Assembly (NCBI GenBank): GCA_958454405.1
Contig: CAUEBO010000061.1
Location: 1-14,751 of the forward strand
Length of the DNA: 14,751 nucleotides
Direction: 5' to 3'
From: an uncultured Eggerthellaceae bacterium
GTDB lineage: Bacteria > Actinomycetota > Coriobacteriia > Coriobacteriales > Eggerthellaceae
The notes under the pieces: generated by a model
Told to the model about the DNA's origin: nothing
What the model saw: only the letters and a program-made list of their open reading frames with translations
Databases searched by the model: none
Part shown: positions 9,121 through 14,751 of the stretch, one piece after another
How positions within the stretch are numbered: the first letter of the stretch is position 1
How the letters are laid out: the number at the start of each line of letters is the position of its first letter
Made by a program: the position numbers and the translations under genes

Positions 9121-10254
9121 ATGACAGATATGGAAGACGTGCTCGAACGGCTGCTGGAGGGTGCGCTCGATCCTTGGCTGTCGGTCGAGCAGGCCAAGGC
9201 GGAAGGAAAAGCCATCGTCGGATGCGCGCCCTACTTCGTTCCGCTCGAATTGGTCCACGCCGCCGGAATGCATCCGATCGAGCTCTGGGGAGGCGGCGCG
9301 CAGACGGGCGCTGCCGGCAGCTATTATCCCGCGTTCTACTGCTCGCTTTTGTTCACGCTGATGGAACGCGTGCTTGATGGCAGCTATGACGACCTTGCCT
9401 GCGTGATCGTCCCTACGACGTGCGACGGCTTGAGGAACTTGGAAGAAAACTGGAAGTACGCGCGTCCGGATTCCATCGTCATCGACTTCGTGCAGCCAGC
9501 CGTTCGCACGACGAGCGAGGCCCATGGCTATATGGTGGGGCAGCTGCGGAGGGTTGCGAAACGCTTGGAGGAGGTCGGCGGAGTCCGCATCACGGAGCGG
9601 GCGCTTCGCGAGAGCATTGCCGCCTACAATCGCCAACGAGAGGCGATGCGGCGTTTCTCGTCCGTTGCCGCCCGGCATGCAGACATCGTCACTCCGACGG
9701 TGCGTCAGAGCGTTTTCGCAGCCGCTCGCGGCATGGATGTGGAGCATCATGCCGCTTTGGTTGAGCAGCTCACCAGCTTGCTGGATGAAATGCCCGCTTA
9801 TAACCATCCAGGGATCAAGGTCGTCTTGACGGGGATACTGGTCGATTCGCTGCCCATGCTCGCCGAGCTGGAGAAGAACGGGATCGCGGTCGTAGGGGAT
9901 CTGACTGTGGCGGAATCGGCTCGTTACATCGAGGACGTCCCGGGGCGCATCGACCCTTTCGATTCGCTTGCCGAACTATGGGAGAGGGTCAGGGGCGTGT
10001 CTGTGGCGCTCGATCCTCGCAAGGAGCGCGGTGGAATGCTCGCCGATCTCGTGCGCGAGCGAGAAGCGGACGGCGTCATCGCCTGCACAGTCAAATTCTG
10101 CGAGGAAGAGGAGTTCGACCTCCCGGTGCTGAAACGGCAGCTGGCATCGGAGCGCATCCCGCTGCTCGCTCTGGAGATGGAGTCTCAAGAGACGGCGAGC
10201 GAGCAAATCGCAACGCGCATCCAAGCGTACGCCGAGATGATGGACGGCCGCTGA
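9121..10254 (+). CDS. 2-hydroxyacyl-CoA dehydratase subunit, smaller (HgdB/FldC/HadC-like)
   Basis: 377-residue subunit of component D, which holds a 4Fe-4S cluster and removes water from a 2-hydroxyacyl-CoA by ketyl radical chemistry. The family fold (HGD-D) shows as FVPLELVHAAGMHPIELWGG (39-58), the cluster-region cysteines Cys101 in PTTCDGLRN and Cys327 in VKFCEEEEFDLP, and another candidate Cys74. The C-terminal half repeats the Rossmann-like layout (VVLTGILVDS, 234-243). I chose ATG 9121, preceded by AGGAGGA (9107-9113) with 7 bases between; a frame extension to GTG 9088 has no better signal. Benzoyl-CoA reductase subunits are relatives, but the single activator gene argues for a dehydratase. 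A hairpin separates it from the partner subunit. Confidence 0.9.
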   Translation: MTDMEDVLERLLEGALDPWLSVEQAKAEGKAIVGCAPYFVPLELVHAAGMHPIELWGGGAQTGAAGSYYPAFYCSLLFTLMERVLDGSYDDLACVIVPTTCDGLRNLEENWKYARPDSIVIDFVQPAVRTTSEAHGYMVGQLRRVAKRLEEVGGVRITERALRESIAAYNRQREAMRRFSSVAARHADIVTPTVRQSVFAAARGMDVEHHAALVEQLTSLLDEMPAYNHPGIKVVLTGILVDSLPMLAELEKNGIAVVGDLTVAESARYIEDVPGRIDPFDSLAELWERVRGVSVALDPRKERGGMLADLVREREADGVIACTVKFCEEEEFDLPVLKRQLASERIPLLALEMESQETASEQIATRIQAYAEMMDGR

Positions 10255-10268
10255 TCGCGTCAATCTGC

Positions 10269-10295
10269 CAGTGCGGCAGCTTCGCTTCCGCACTG
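10269..10295 (+). terminator. Terminator-like hairpin between the two dehydratase subunit genes
   Basis: CAGTGCGG (10269-10276) and CCGCACTG (10288-10295) form a perfect 8-bp stem. Inside it AGC/GCT adds three pairs around a TTC loop after one mismatch. TTT follows at 10296-10298. The shape is that of a weak intrinsic terminator or RNA processing site; since both flanking genes should be needed in equal amounts, partial readthrough or a stabilising role seems more likely than full termination. Confidence 0.5.
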
Positions 10296-10320
10296 TTTCA
10301 ATGGAAAGGACGGGCACCAT

Positions 10321-11535
10321 ATGAAGACGGTGAAGACGAGAAGCCGCGCGCGAGAGCTCATGCGAGAGCATGTGGGCGATATCTATGAGGAGATACGGAC
10401 GGCGAAGGCTGCGGGCGAGCCTATCGGCTATTCCACTTCCAACTTCGCGAAAGAGCTGTTCGAGGTTCTTGACGTCAAGGTGGTGTATCCCGAGAACCAT
10501 GCGGCCGCCGTGGCGGCGAAGAAGGGCGCCGAGCTCTTTTGCGAGAAAGCGGAGAGCTTGGGGTATTCTGCCGATCTGTGCTCCTACGCGCGCATAAGCA
10601 TCGGATTCGACGAGCGCGATGAAGACTTTGGACACGGTCTCGATATCCCTTCGCCAGATTTTCTCTGCGTTGGCAACAACATCTGCTCCACGGTGAACAA
10701 ATGGTACGAGAACCTGGCATGGAAGTACGACATTCCGCTGATCATGCTCGATGTGCCTTACAGCACGCAGAAGGATTACGAGCCCGCGAAGATCGAGTAC
10801 GTGAAAAGCCAGCTTCAGGGAATCGTCGATCGATTGGAGCAGATCACGGGAAAGACCTTCGACTACGACCGTTTTCAGGAAGTCCTCGAGATATCGAGCG
10901 AGAACGGCCGCCTGTTCCAGGAGGCGATGGATCTTATCGGCCAAACGGTTCCATCCCCGGCAAGCGCGTTCGATGAGTACAATTTCATGGCGCTCATGAT
11001 CATCGCGCGCGGCAAGAAAGAAACCACCGAGGTGCTGAAGCTCTTCATCGAAGAACTCCAGGATCGCATCGCGGCTCATGAAACCGTGTTCCCGGGAGAG
11101 GAACGCTACAGGATCATGTGGGATGGTTTGTGCTGTTGGCCCTATTTGCGGCAGAATTCGACTTCTCTTGCCGAGAAGGGCATCAATATGGTCGGGACTC
11201 CTTACACCGGCAACTACGGCACGAGCTTCGAAGACCTTTACGAATTGTGCGTCTCGTACTCCAGCACGAACAACGCCACCGGCATCCGGATAGGAACGGA
11301 CTATCGCAGCGGTTTGCTGGAGCGCTACCAGTGCGATGGCGTTCTGTGCAACGTCATGCGAAGCTGCAAGCCGTGGGTTGGCATCATGTTTGAAATGGAG
11401 CGCCAGCTCAATTCCCGCTTCGGCCTGCCCTATACCATGTTCGACGCGGATCAAGCCGACCCGCGCGTCTTTTCGGAAGCCCAGTTCGAAACCCGGCTGC
11501 AAGGCCTTCAAGAGGCGATGGAGGCGCGGTCGTGA
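10321..11535 (+). CDS. 2-hydroxyacyl-CoA dehydratase subunit, larger (HgdA/FldB/HadB-like)
   Basis: 404-residue second subunit of the dehydratase. Family features are VVYPENHAAA (54-63), DLCSYARI (85-92) with Cys87, CVGNNIC (116-122) with Cys122 next to the substrate-binding region, a WDGLCCWPYL segment (268-276 and on), and VLCNVMRSCKPW with Cys343 and Cys349. These cysteines, with others, supply the 4Fe-4S cluster ligands. Length is in the usual range of about 400. The ATG is 10 bases after GGAAAGGA (10303-10310). The last codons overlap the start of the next gene. With the preceding subunit and the activator it makes a complete dehydratase system. The substrate could be an aryl- or alkyl-lactate type acid or an alicyclic hydroxyacid; the sequence alone does not decide. 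Confidence 0.92.
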   Translation: MKTVKTRSRARELMREHVGDIYEEIRTAKAAGEPIGYSTSNFAKELFEVLDVKVVYPENHAAAVAAKKGAELFCEKAESLGYSADLCSYARISIGFDERDEDFGHGLDIPSPDFLCVGNNICSTVNKWYENLAWKYDIPLIMLDVPYSTQKDYEPAKIEYVKSQLQGIVDRLEQITGKTFDYDRFQEVLEISSENGRLFQEAMDLIGQTVPSPASAFDEYNFMALMIIARGKKETTEVLKLFIEELQDRIAAHETVFPGEERYRIMWDGLCCWPYLRQNSTSLAEKGINMVGTPYTGNYGTSFEDLYELCVSYSSTNNATGIRIGTDYRSGLLERYQCDGVLCNVMRSCKPWVGIMFEMERQLNSRFGLPYTMFDADQADPRVFSEAQFETRLQGLQEAMEARS

Positions 11536-12431
11536 GCGAGGCGCGCAGCGGCAAGGTGCTTGCGGCTGATCCCGAAAATGCAGAGGAATGGAAGCTGCTT
11601 GCGGAATTCGAGGGGTGGGATTCCAAGCTGCGCGTTCTAGACGCCGATTCTGCAATGGCGGCGGTGAAGCGCGCTTTGAATGCTGTTTCAAGCAGCGAAA
11701 GGCACCGCGCGGCAACGGAGATATACCAGGTTCGAAAGCGCCAGATCGCCCTGATGATCGAGCCCGATCTCATGATGCCCTCGTATGCGAGCGCTCGGCA
11801 TCTGCATGAAACGATGCTGCTTTGGCTCAGGCTGCTCGAAGAAGTTCCTTGGCTGAACTCGAGTCTCATCGAGGAAGAGATCGCTCTCTGCGAAGATGCC
11901 TGTGCGCGTTCCAGGATCAGCCTTGCCCCAGGCGATCGGCTGATATACGCGGCCTTCAGCTCGTTCAACCGCAAGGAGAGCTATGGGGAGCTGTTTCGCA
12001 GAACCCTCGGCGCTCGGGTCGAGAAAGAGCGGAAGCGAGAGGGGGAGTTGAAGGCCGCCGCCCTTGAGCATGTGGAAAGGCATCGGATAGCGTATCGGGT
12101 TTGGATGGAATGCGAGCATCCGAGCCTTGAGTCCGAAAGGGCTCGCCTCGAAGGCGACATGCTTCTTCTGGAGGCCGATCTGCGCACGCTTTCAAGCCTG
12201 GGCAGCGATTATTTTCAACAGCGTATAGATGAGCTTGACCAGCAGTTTGCCAAACTCAAGGGGGTTAATCTAACAAAAAAACATAGAATCAGAATCCAAA
12301 TCGGTCTTCTAAAGGGTAAAATCATTCAAATTGAAGATGAGCTGGGTCCTCTTTTGGAGCTTTTGCGAGAAAGTATTGCTACAATCCGAACACGTATTGC
12401 GGAGATCGACCATGATGTGATGGATTGGTAA
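11532..12431 (+). CDS. Unrecognised helical, coiled-coil protein translationally coupled to the dehydratase
   Basis: 299 residues; I do not recognise a family. The GTG start overlaps the TGA of the dehydratase subunit by 4 bases (GTGA), and GGAGG (11520-11524) stands 7 bases before it, so coupled translation is likely. No signal peptide or membrane helix is visible. The protein is rich in Glu, Arg, Leu and Ala and should be almost all helix. The first 70 residues (ENAEEWKLLAEFEGW, then AMAAVKRALNAV) resemble helical repeat proteins; residues about 160-240 and 255-292 look like coiled coil. Cysteines (120, 124, 194) do not form a cluster motif. From about codon 245 the DNA turns AT-rich (35% GC in row 12241-12300), unlike the first part, so the tail may have another origin. 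Its place suggests an accessory role to the dehydratase, but this is only inference. Confidence 0.75.
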   Translation: MSEARSGKVLAADPENAEEWKLLAEFEGWDSKLRVLDADSAMAAVKRALNAVSSSERHRAATEIYQVRKRQIALMIEPDLMMPSYASARHLHETMLLWLRLLEEVPWLNSSLIEEEIALCEDACARSRISLAPGDRLIYAAFSSFNRKESYGELFRRTLGARVEKERKREGELKAAALEHVERHRIAYRVWMECEHPSLESERARLEGDMLLLEADLRTLSSLGSDYFQQRIDELDQQFAKLKGVNLTKKHRIRIQIGLLKGKIIQIEDELGPLLELLRESIATIRTRIAEIDHDVMDW

Positions 12432-12543
12432 ATCCACTGTCCTCACGGTTGACGGATGCGATGGTGCGAGATTCGGGCAAGCATCAGAGCTCGGGAGCTT
12501 CTCGCGTATTCGGGGGCCGATCAGAGAAGGACGCCGTTGAGCC

Positions 12544-13176
12544 GTGGTGAACCAGGAGATTTCGAAGCAACCTGCATCGCATTATTCCAAGCAAGACGCG
12601 CGTTCTGCGCTCAGCAGGCAAAAGTTGCTGGAAGCGGTGGTCCGCATAGTCCAGGCTCGAGGGATTGCCGGGCTCAGCGTGAGGGCCATATGCGAAGAAG
12701 CCGGCCTTTCGACAGGCGCGTTCTACCATCTGTTCGATAGCAAAGAAGACGTCATCGGCTATTACCTGACCTACACTTTCAAACGGTACGAGGATGAAGT
12801 CATAGCCAGCAGCGAAAACCTCACGGCATCGCAGAAGGTTCGAAACATCTATCAATACCTGGTGAAATGCTATGAAGAGGCGGGCTATGAGTTCATGACG
12901 GCCTTCTACACGCCTGCCAATCCGATGCTCAATTACAGGAACCGGCCCGAGAGCAACGGCGTGGTGCTTGAAAAGGTGTGCGAGTATCTTGTGCAGGGAC
13001 AGGAAGAGGGAACCATCCGCTCCGATCTTGATTTCGATGAGGTCAAGCTCGAAATAGCCATGATCGCCACCGGAGTGATGTTCTACTGGTGCGTGTTCCA
13101 AGGAGATGTGGACGCGGCGGGCTTGATCGACAAAAAGCTCGAGCAGTACCTATCGACCCTCGAGGTGCGGAGCTGA
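12544..13176 (+). CDS. TetR/AcrR-family transcriptional regulator
   Basis: 210-residue DNA-binding regulator, expected to be a homodimeric repressor released by a ligand. The N-terminal helix-turn-helix is clear: SRQKLLEAVVRIVQARGIAG (24-43), then LSVRAICEEAGLSTGAFYHLF (44-64), followed by DSKEDVIGYY. The C-terminal ligand domain (about 80-210) is all-helical and variable. The start is GTG 12544 or the next codon, GTG 12547; a stop codon lies just upstream in frame. GAGAAGGA (12524-12531) is 12 bases away, a rather long gap. TTGACG at 12449-12454 could belong to a promoter of its own, but I see no good -10. It lies between two units whose promoters share the same inverted-repeat region and is the obvious candidate to control both. 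Confidence 0.92.
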   Translation: MVNQEISKQPASHYSKQDARSALSRQKLLEAVVRIVQARGIAGLSVRAICEEAGLSTGAFYHLFDSKEDVIGYYLTYTFKRYEDEVIASSENLTASQKVRNIYQYLVKCYEEAGYEFMTAFYTPANPMLNYRNRPESNGVVLEKVCEYLVQGQEEGTIRSDLDFDEVKLEIAMIATGVMFYWCVFQGDVDAAGLIDKKLEQYLSTLEVRS

Positions 13177-13201
13177 TCCGCCCGGTCCAGGCGCGGATCA
13201 G
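13173..13201 (+). terminator. Hairpin overlapping the TetR stop codon
   Basis: CTGATCCGC (13173-13181) pairs perfectly with GCGGATCAG (13193-13201) around an 11-base loop. The stop codon of the TetR gene lies in the left arm. The following bases are TGCTTCTCC, only moderately T-rich, so it is a probable rather than certain terminator. Confidence 0.55.
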
Positions 13202-13232
13202 TGCTTCTCCGGGGGGTCCTCGTTGCGGCGAA

Positions 13233-13249
13233 TGCGGATATGATCCGCA
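13233..13249 (+). other. Second small inverted repeat upstream of the CoA-transferase promoter
   Basis: TGCGGAT (13233-13239) and ATCCGCA (13243-13249) form a perfect 7-bp stem with loop ATG. The core GCGGAT/ATCCGC is the same as in the preceding hairpin, so the two structures can exchange arms. It may be a binding site or a folded part of readthrough RNA. Confidence 0.3.
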
Positions 13250-13295
13250 AGTCGTGACGATCCTCGGGCGGGTCGGAAGGCCTTTCCAAAAAGGC

Positions 13296-13323
13296 TTGAC
13301 TGAAGATCCCCAGCGTGTATTCT
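13296..13323 (+). promoter_or_regulatory. Promoter of the CoA-transferase gene
   Basis: TTGACT (13296-13301), 16 bases, TATTCT (13318-13323). Hexamers and spacing are identical to those at 2053-2080, and the 11 bases GTGTATTCTAT around the -10 are shared. The start codon of the CoA-transferase is 100 bases beyond the -10. Confidence 0.65.
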
Positions 13324-13330
13324 ATTGCAT

Positions 13331-13350
13331 AACATGTTCTGTAAACTGTT
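13331..13350. promoter_or_regulatory. Probable degenerate copy of the palindromic operator
   Basis: AACATGTT (13331-13338) and AACTGTT (13344-13350) stand in the same place after the -10 as the arms of the 22-bp palindrome at 2083. When the two sites are laid side by side from the AACATGTT core about 16 of 22 bases agree. Symmetry here is weaker (four mismatched pairs in the 20-bp repeat), so binding would probably be looser. Confidence 0.4.
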
Positions 13351-13367
13351 TCAAGCGGAGCACGGCG

Positions 13368-13529
13368 ATGATGAAGGCAAGCGGCTTTTCGGAAGGACAA
13401 GCAGCGAAGGGAAAGGATGCTCTATGGGCGGATTGCAGGGACTCAAGGTGGTGGACCTCACCGTGTTCGCGGCGGCTCCGGGGTGCGCGCGGCTGCTGGG
13501 GGAGCTGGGCGCGACGGTCTACAAGGTAG
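13368..13529 (+). other. Possible short leader ORF overlapping the CoA-transferase start
   Basis: ATGATG at 13368 stands at nearly the same distance from its promoter (72 bases after the -35) as the SDR ATG from its own (78), with the same ACGGCG just before it. It opens a 53-codon frame that runs out of frame across the CoA-transferase start at 13424. The predicted peptide is Trp/Arg-rich after codon 20 and looks like a shifted reading of the gene below. A weak GGAG lies 8 bases upstream. It may be a leader, a relic, or chance. Confidence 0.2.
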
Positions 13530-14751
13530 AGCGCGAAATCGGCGACGACCAGCGCACGCAGGGCGTTTCCTGGGGCATGAAGTTCAAGACCGACATCGAC
13601 GATGCGGCGTTCGACTGCGGCGGTTTCAACCGCAAATGGGTCTCGCTGAACCTGAAGACCGAGAAGGGCATGGAGGCCATGATGCGCCTGCTGTCCGATG
13701 CGGACGTGTTCATAACCAGCAACCGCACGCCTGCCTTGCGGCGCATGGGGCTGGATTACGAGACCCTGCACGCCAAGTTCCCGCGTTTGGTGTGGGCCCA
13801 GCTCCGCGGCTACGGCGAGCGGGGGGAGATGGCTGACGAGCAGGGATTCGACGCGATCACGTACGGCGCGCGCGGCGGCGTCACCATGAGCTTCCCGAAC
13901 GCGGGCGATCATTTCGAGGTGGGCAACTGCCCCGTGGCGTTCGGCGACTGGAATTCGTCGAACGCGCTTGCGGTGGGCGTGCTGGCCGCGCTCTGGAACG
14001 CCGAGCGCACAGGCGTGGGCGACAAGGTGGTCACCAGCCTGTACCACGTGTCGAATTGGGGCATGATGAGCGCTCTCTGCGCGCAACAGCAGGGCCAGCC
14101 CCATCCGAAGAACCGCGCAGAAGCGCCTTGCCCCACCAACAACAGCTACGTCACGTCCGACGGCGTCTGGTTCGTCATGTGCTTCGGCAACTACAACAAG
14201 TTCCATCGCAAGGTGTTCGAGAGCATCGGCATGGATCCGAAGTACTGGGAGGATCCCGAGTACAACAGCCTGGAGGCGCTGGCGGGAAACGGCAAGAACG
14301 TCGAAGTCATCGCCGAGATGGAGCGCATCTTCAAACAGCGCCCGTGGTCGGAGTGGGAGCCTGTTCTGGTGGAGCGGGAGCTGGCGTGCGAGAAGTGCCG
14401 CACGGTGGAAGACGTGCTCGACGATTCCGAGGCGTTCGCGAACGACCAGCTCCGCCGCGTGCGCTACGACGACCAGGGATACGGTCCCGACCGCTCCTAC
14501 ACCGTCACGACCGCTCCCGTGCGCCTGGCCAGCTTGGGCGATCCGGTGCTCTACCGCTCGCGCCCGGTGGGATACGACACGCGCGAGGTGATGGGGGAGC
14601 TGGGCTATTCGGAGGCCGAGATCGCGTCCGCAGACGCCGAAGGAGCCGTCCGCTGCTATGCTGGCGAGCCGATGCCTGAAAGCGTGCTGCAGCCCAGCTA
14701 CGGCCTCAGCCCCGCGAACGCCGCCGAAGCTGCCGCGATGGCCGAGGTGCG
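13424..14751 (+). CDS. Class III (CaiB/BaiF-type) acyl-CoA transferase, 3'-truncated by the window
   Basis: At least 442 residues; the frame is open at the right edge. The enzyme moves CoA between carboxylic acids through a mixed anhydride on an aspartate. Visible are the N-terminal LQGLKVVDLTVFAAAPGCAR (4-23), LLGELGATVYKVE (24-36), NRKWVSLNLKTEKG (69-82), and FGDWNSSNALAVGVLAAL with Asp175 in the place of the catalytic aspartate of formyl-CoA transferase. ATG 13424 was chosen because GGGAAAGGA (13409-13417) lies 6 bases before it and the translation starts as the family does. Relatives include FldA, HadA, BaiF and CaiB. Near dehydratase genes it most likely forms the 2-hydroxyacyl-CoA, taking CoA from the product. 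GC content is high, like hppA and unlike the genes between. Confidence 0.93.
   Translation, partial: MGGLQGLKVVDLTVFAAAPGCARLLGELGATVYKVEREIGDDQRTQGVSWGMKFKTDIDDAAFDCGGFNRKWVSLNLKTEKGMEAMMRLLSDADVFITSNRTPALRRMGLDYETLHAKFPRLVWAQLRGYGERGEMADEQGFDAITYGARGGVTMSFPNAGDHFEVGNCPVAFGDWNSSNALAVGVLAALWNAERTGVGDKVVTSLYHVSNWGMMSALCAQQQGQPHPKNRAEAPCPTNNSYVTSDGVWFVMCFGNYNKFHRKVFESIGMDPKYWEDPEYNSLEALAGNGKNVEVIAEMERIFKQRPWSEWEPVLVERELACEKCRTVEDVLDDSEAFANDQLRRVRYDDQGYGPDRSYTVTTAPVRLASLGDPVLYRSRPVGYDTREVMGELGYSEAEIASADAEGAVRCYAGEPMPESVLQPSYGLSPANAAEAAAMAEV

Noticed and set aside
8146..9807. 553-codon open frame on the minus strand opposite the activator gene
   Set aside because: It runs across the binding protein end, the activator and the dehydratase subunit, which carry clear motifs; no family motif is seen in the antisense product.
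8278..11535. Benzoyl-CoA reductase as the identity of the activator and two-subunit enzyme
   Set aside because: The families are related, but ATP-dependent benzoyl-CoA reductase has four subunits with two activator-like proteins; here only one activator gene is present, which fits a 2-hydroxyacyl-CoA dehydratase better.
9976..11715. 579-codon open frame on the minus strand opposite the dehydratase subunits
   Set aside because: It covers well-supported + strand family genes, its translation is low-complexity His/Arg/Leu-rich, and such long antisense frames arise from GC-rich codon structure.
13233..13249. CRISPR-like or insertion-sequence repeat
   Set aside because: A single short stem-loop without regular spacing, transposase or terminal repeats; no array or mobile element is visible anywhere in the window.

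Overview
The window looks like a high-GC, strictly anaerobic actinobacterium, probably of the Eggerthellaceae (Eggerthella/Gordonibacter type). This is inferred from the mix of a pyrophosphate-driven ion pump, oxygen-sensitive 2-hydroxyacyl-CoA dehydratase genes, an Old Yellow Enzyme-type iron-sulfur flavoprotein, a TRAP transporter and a class III CoA-transferase, together with the base composition; no rRNA or other marker is present to prove it. All genes read on the + strand.

Layout: (1) 1-1485, the 3' part of a membrane pyrophosphatase gene (hppA), closed by a strong hairpin at 1517-1547. (2) 1548-2050, a gap of about 500 bases with no convincing gene. (3) 2053-2104, a promoter with a near-perfect 22-bp palindrome at the start site. 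(4) 2131-12431, a tightly packed run: an SDR oxidoreductase; a three-domain flavin/Fe-S enoate-reductase-like enzyme; a TRAP transporter in the order small permease, large permease, binding lipoprotein; the ATP-dependent activator of 2-hydroxyacyl-CoA dehydratase; two dehydratase subunits; and an unrecognised helical protein that overlaps the second subunit by 4 bases. (5) 12544-13176, a TetR-family regulator, ending in a hairpin. (6) 13296-13350, a second promoter laid out like the first, then a CaiB/BaiF-type CoA-transferase gene running off the right edge.

How the genes may work together (inference): the TRAP system imports a carboxylate; the SDR interconverts an oxo and a hydroxy form; the CoA-transferase makes the 2-hydroxyacyl-CoA; the activator and two-subunit dehydratase remove water to give the enoyl-CoA; the CoA-transferase passes CoA to the next substrate and frees the enoate; the flavoprotein reduces the double bond. 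This would be a complete reductive dehydroxylation pathway, an electron sink like the reductive Stickland branch, but fed by an importer and using an OYE-type reductase instead of an acyl-CoA dehydrogenase/ETF pair. The substrate cannot be read from the sequence. The two look-alike promoters, one ahead of the long run and one ahead of the CoA-transferase, with the TetR gene between them, suggest one local regulon.

Composition differs along the window. Hand counts of single 60-base rows give 78% GC in hppA (601-660) and 72% in the CoA-transferase (13981-14040), against 48% in the SDR (2281-2340), 53% in the binding protein (7561-7620) and 35% near the end of the unrecognised gene (12241-12300). 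The middle genes may therefore have been acquired separately from their flanks.
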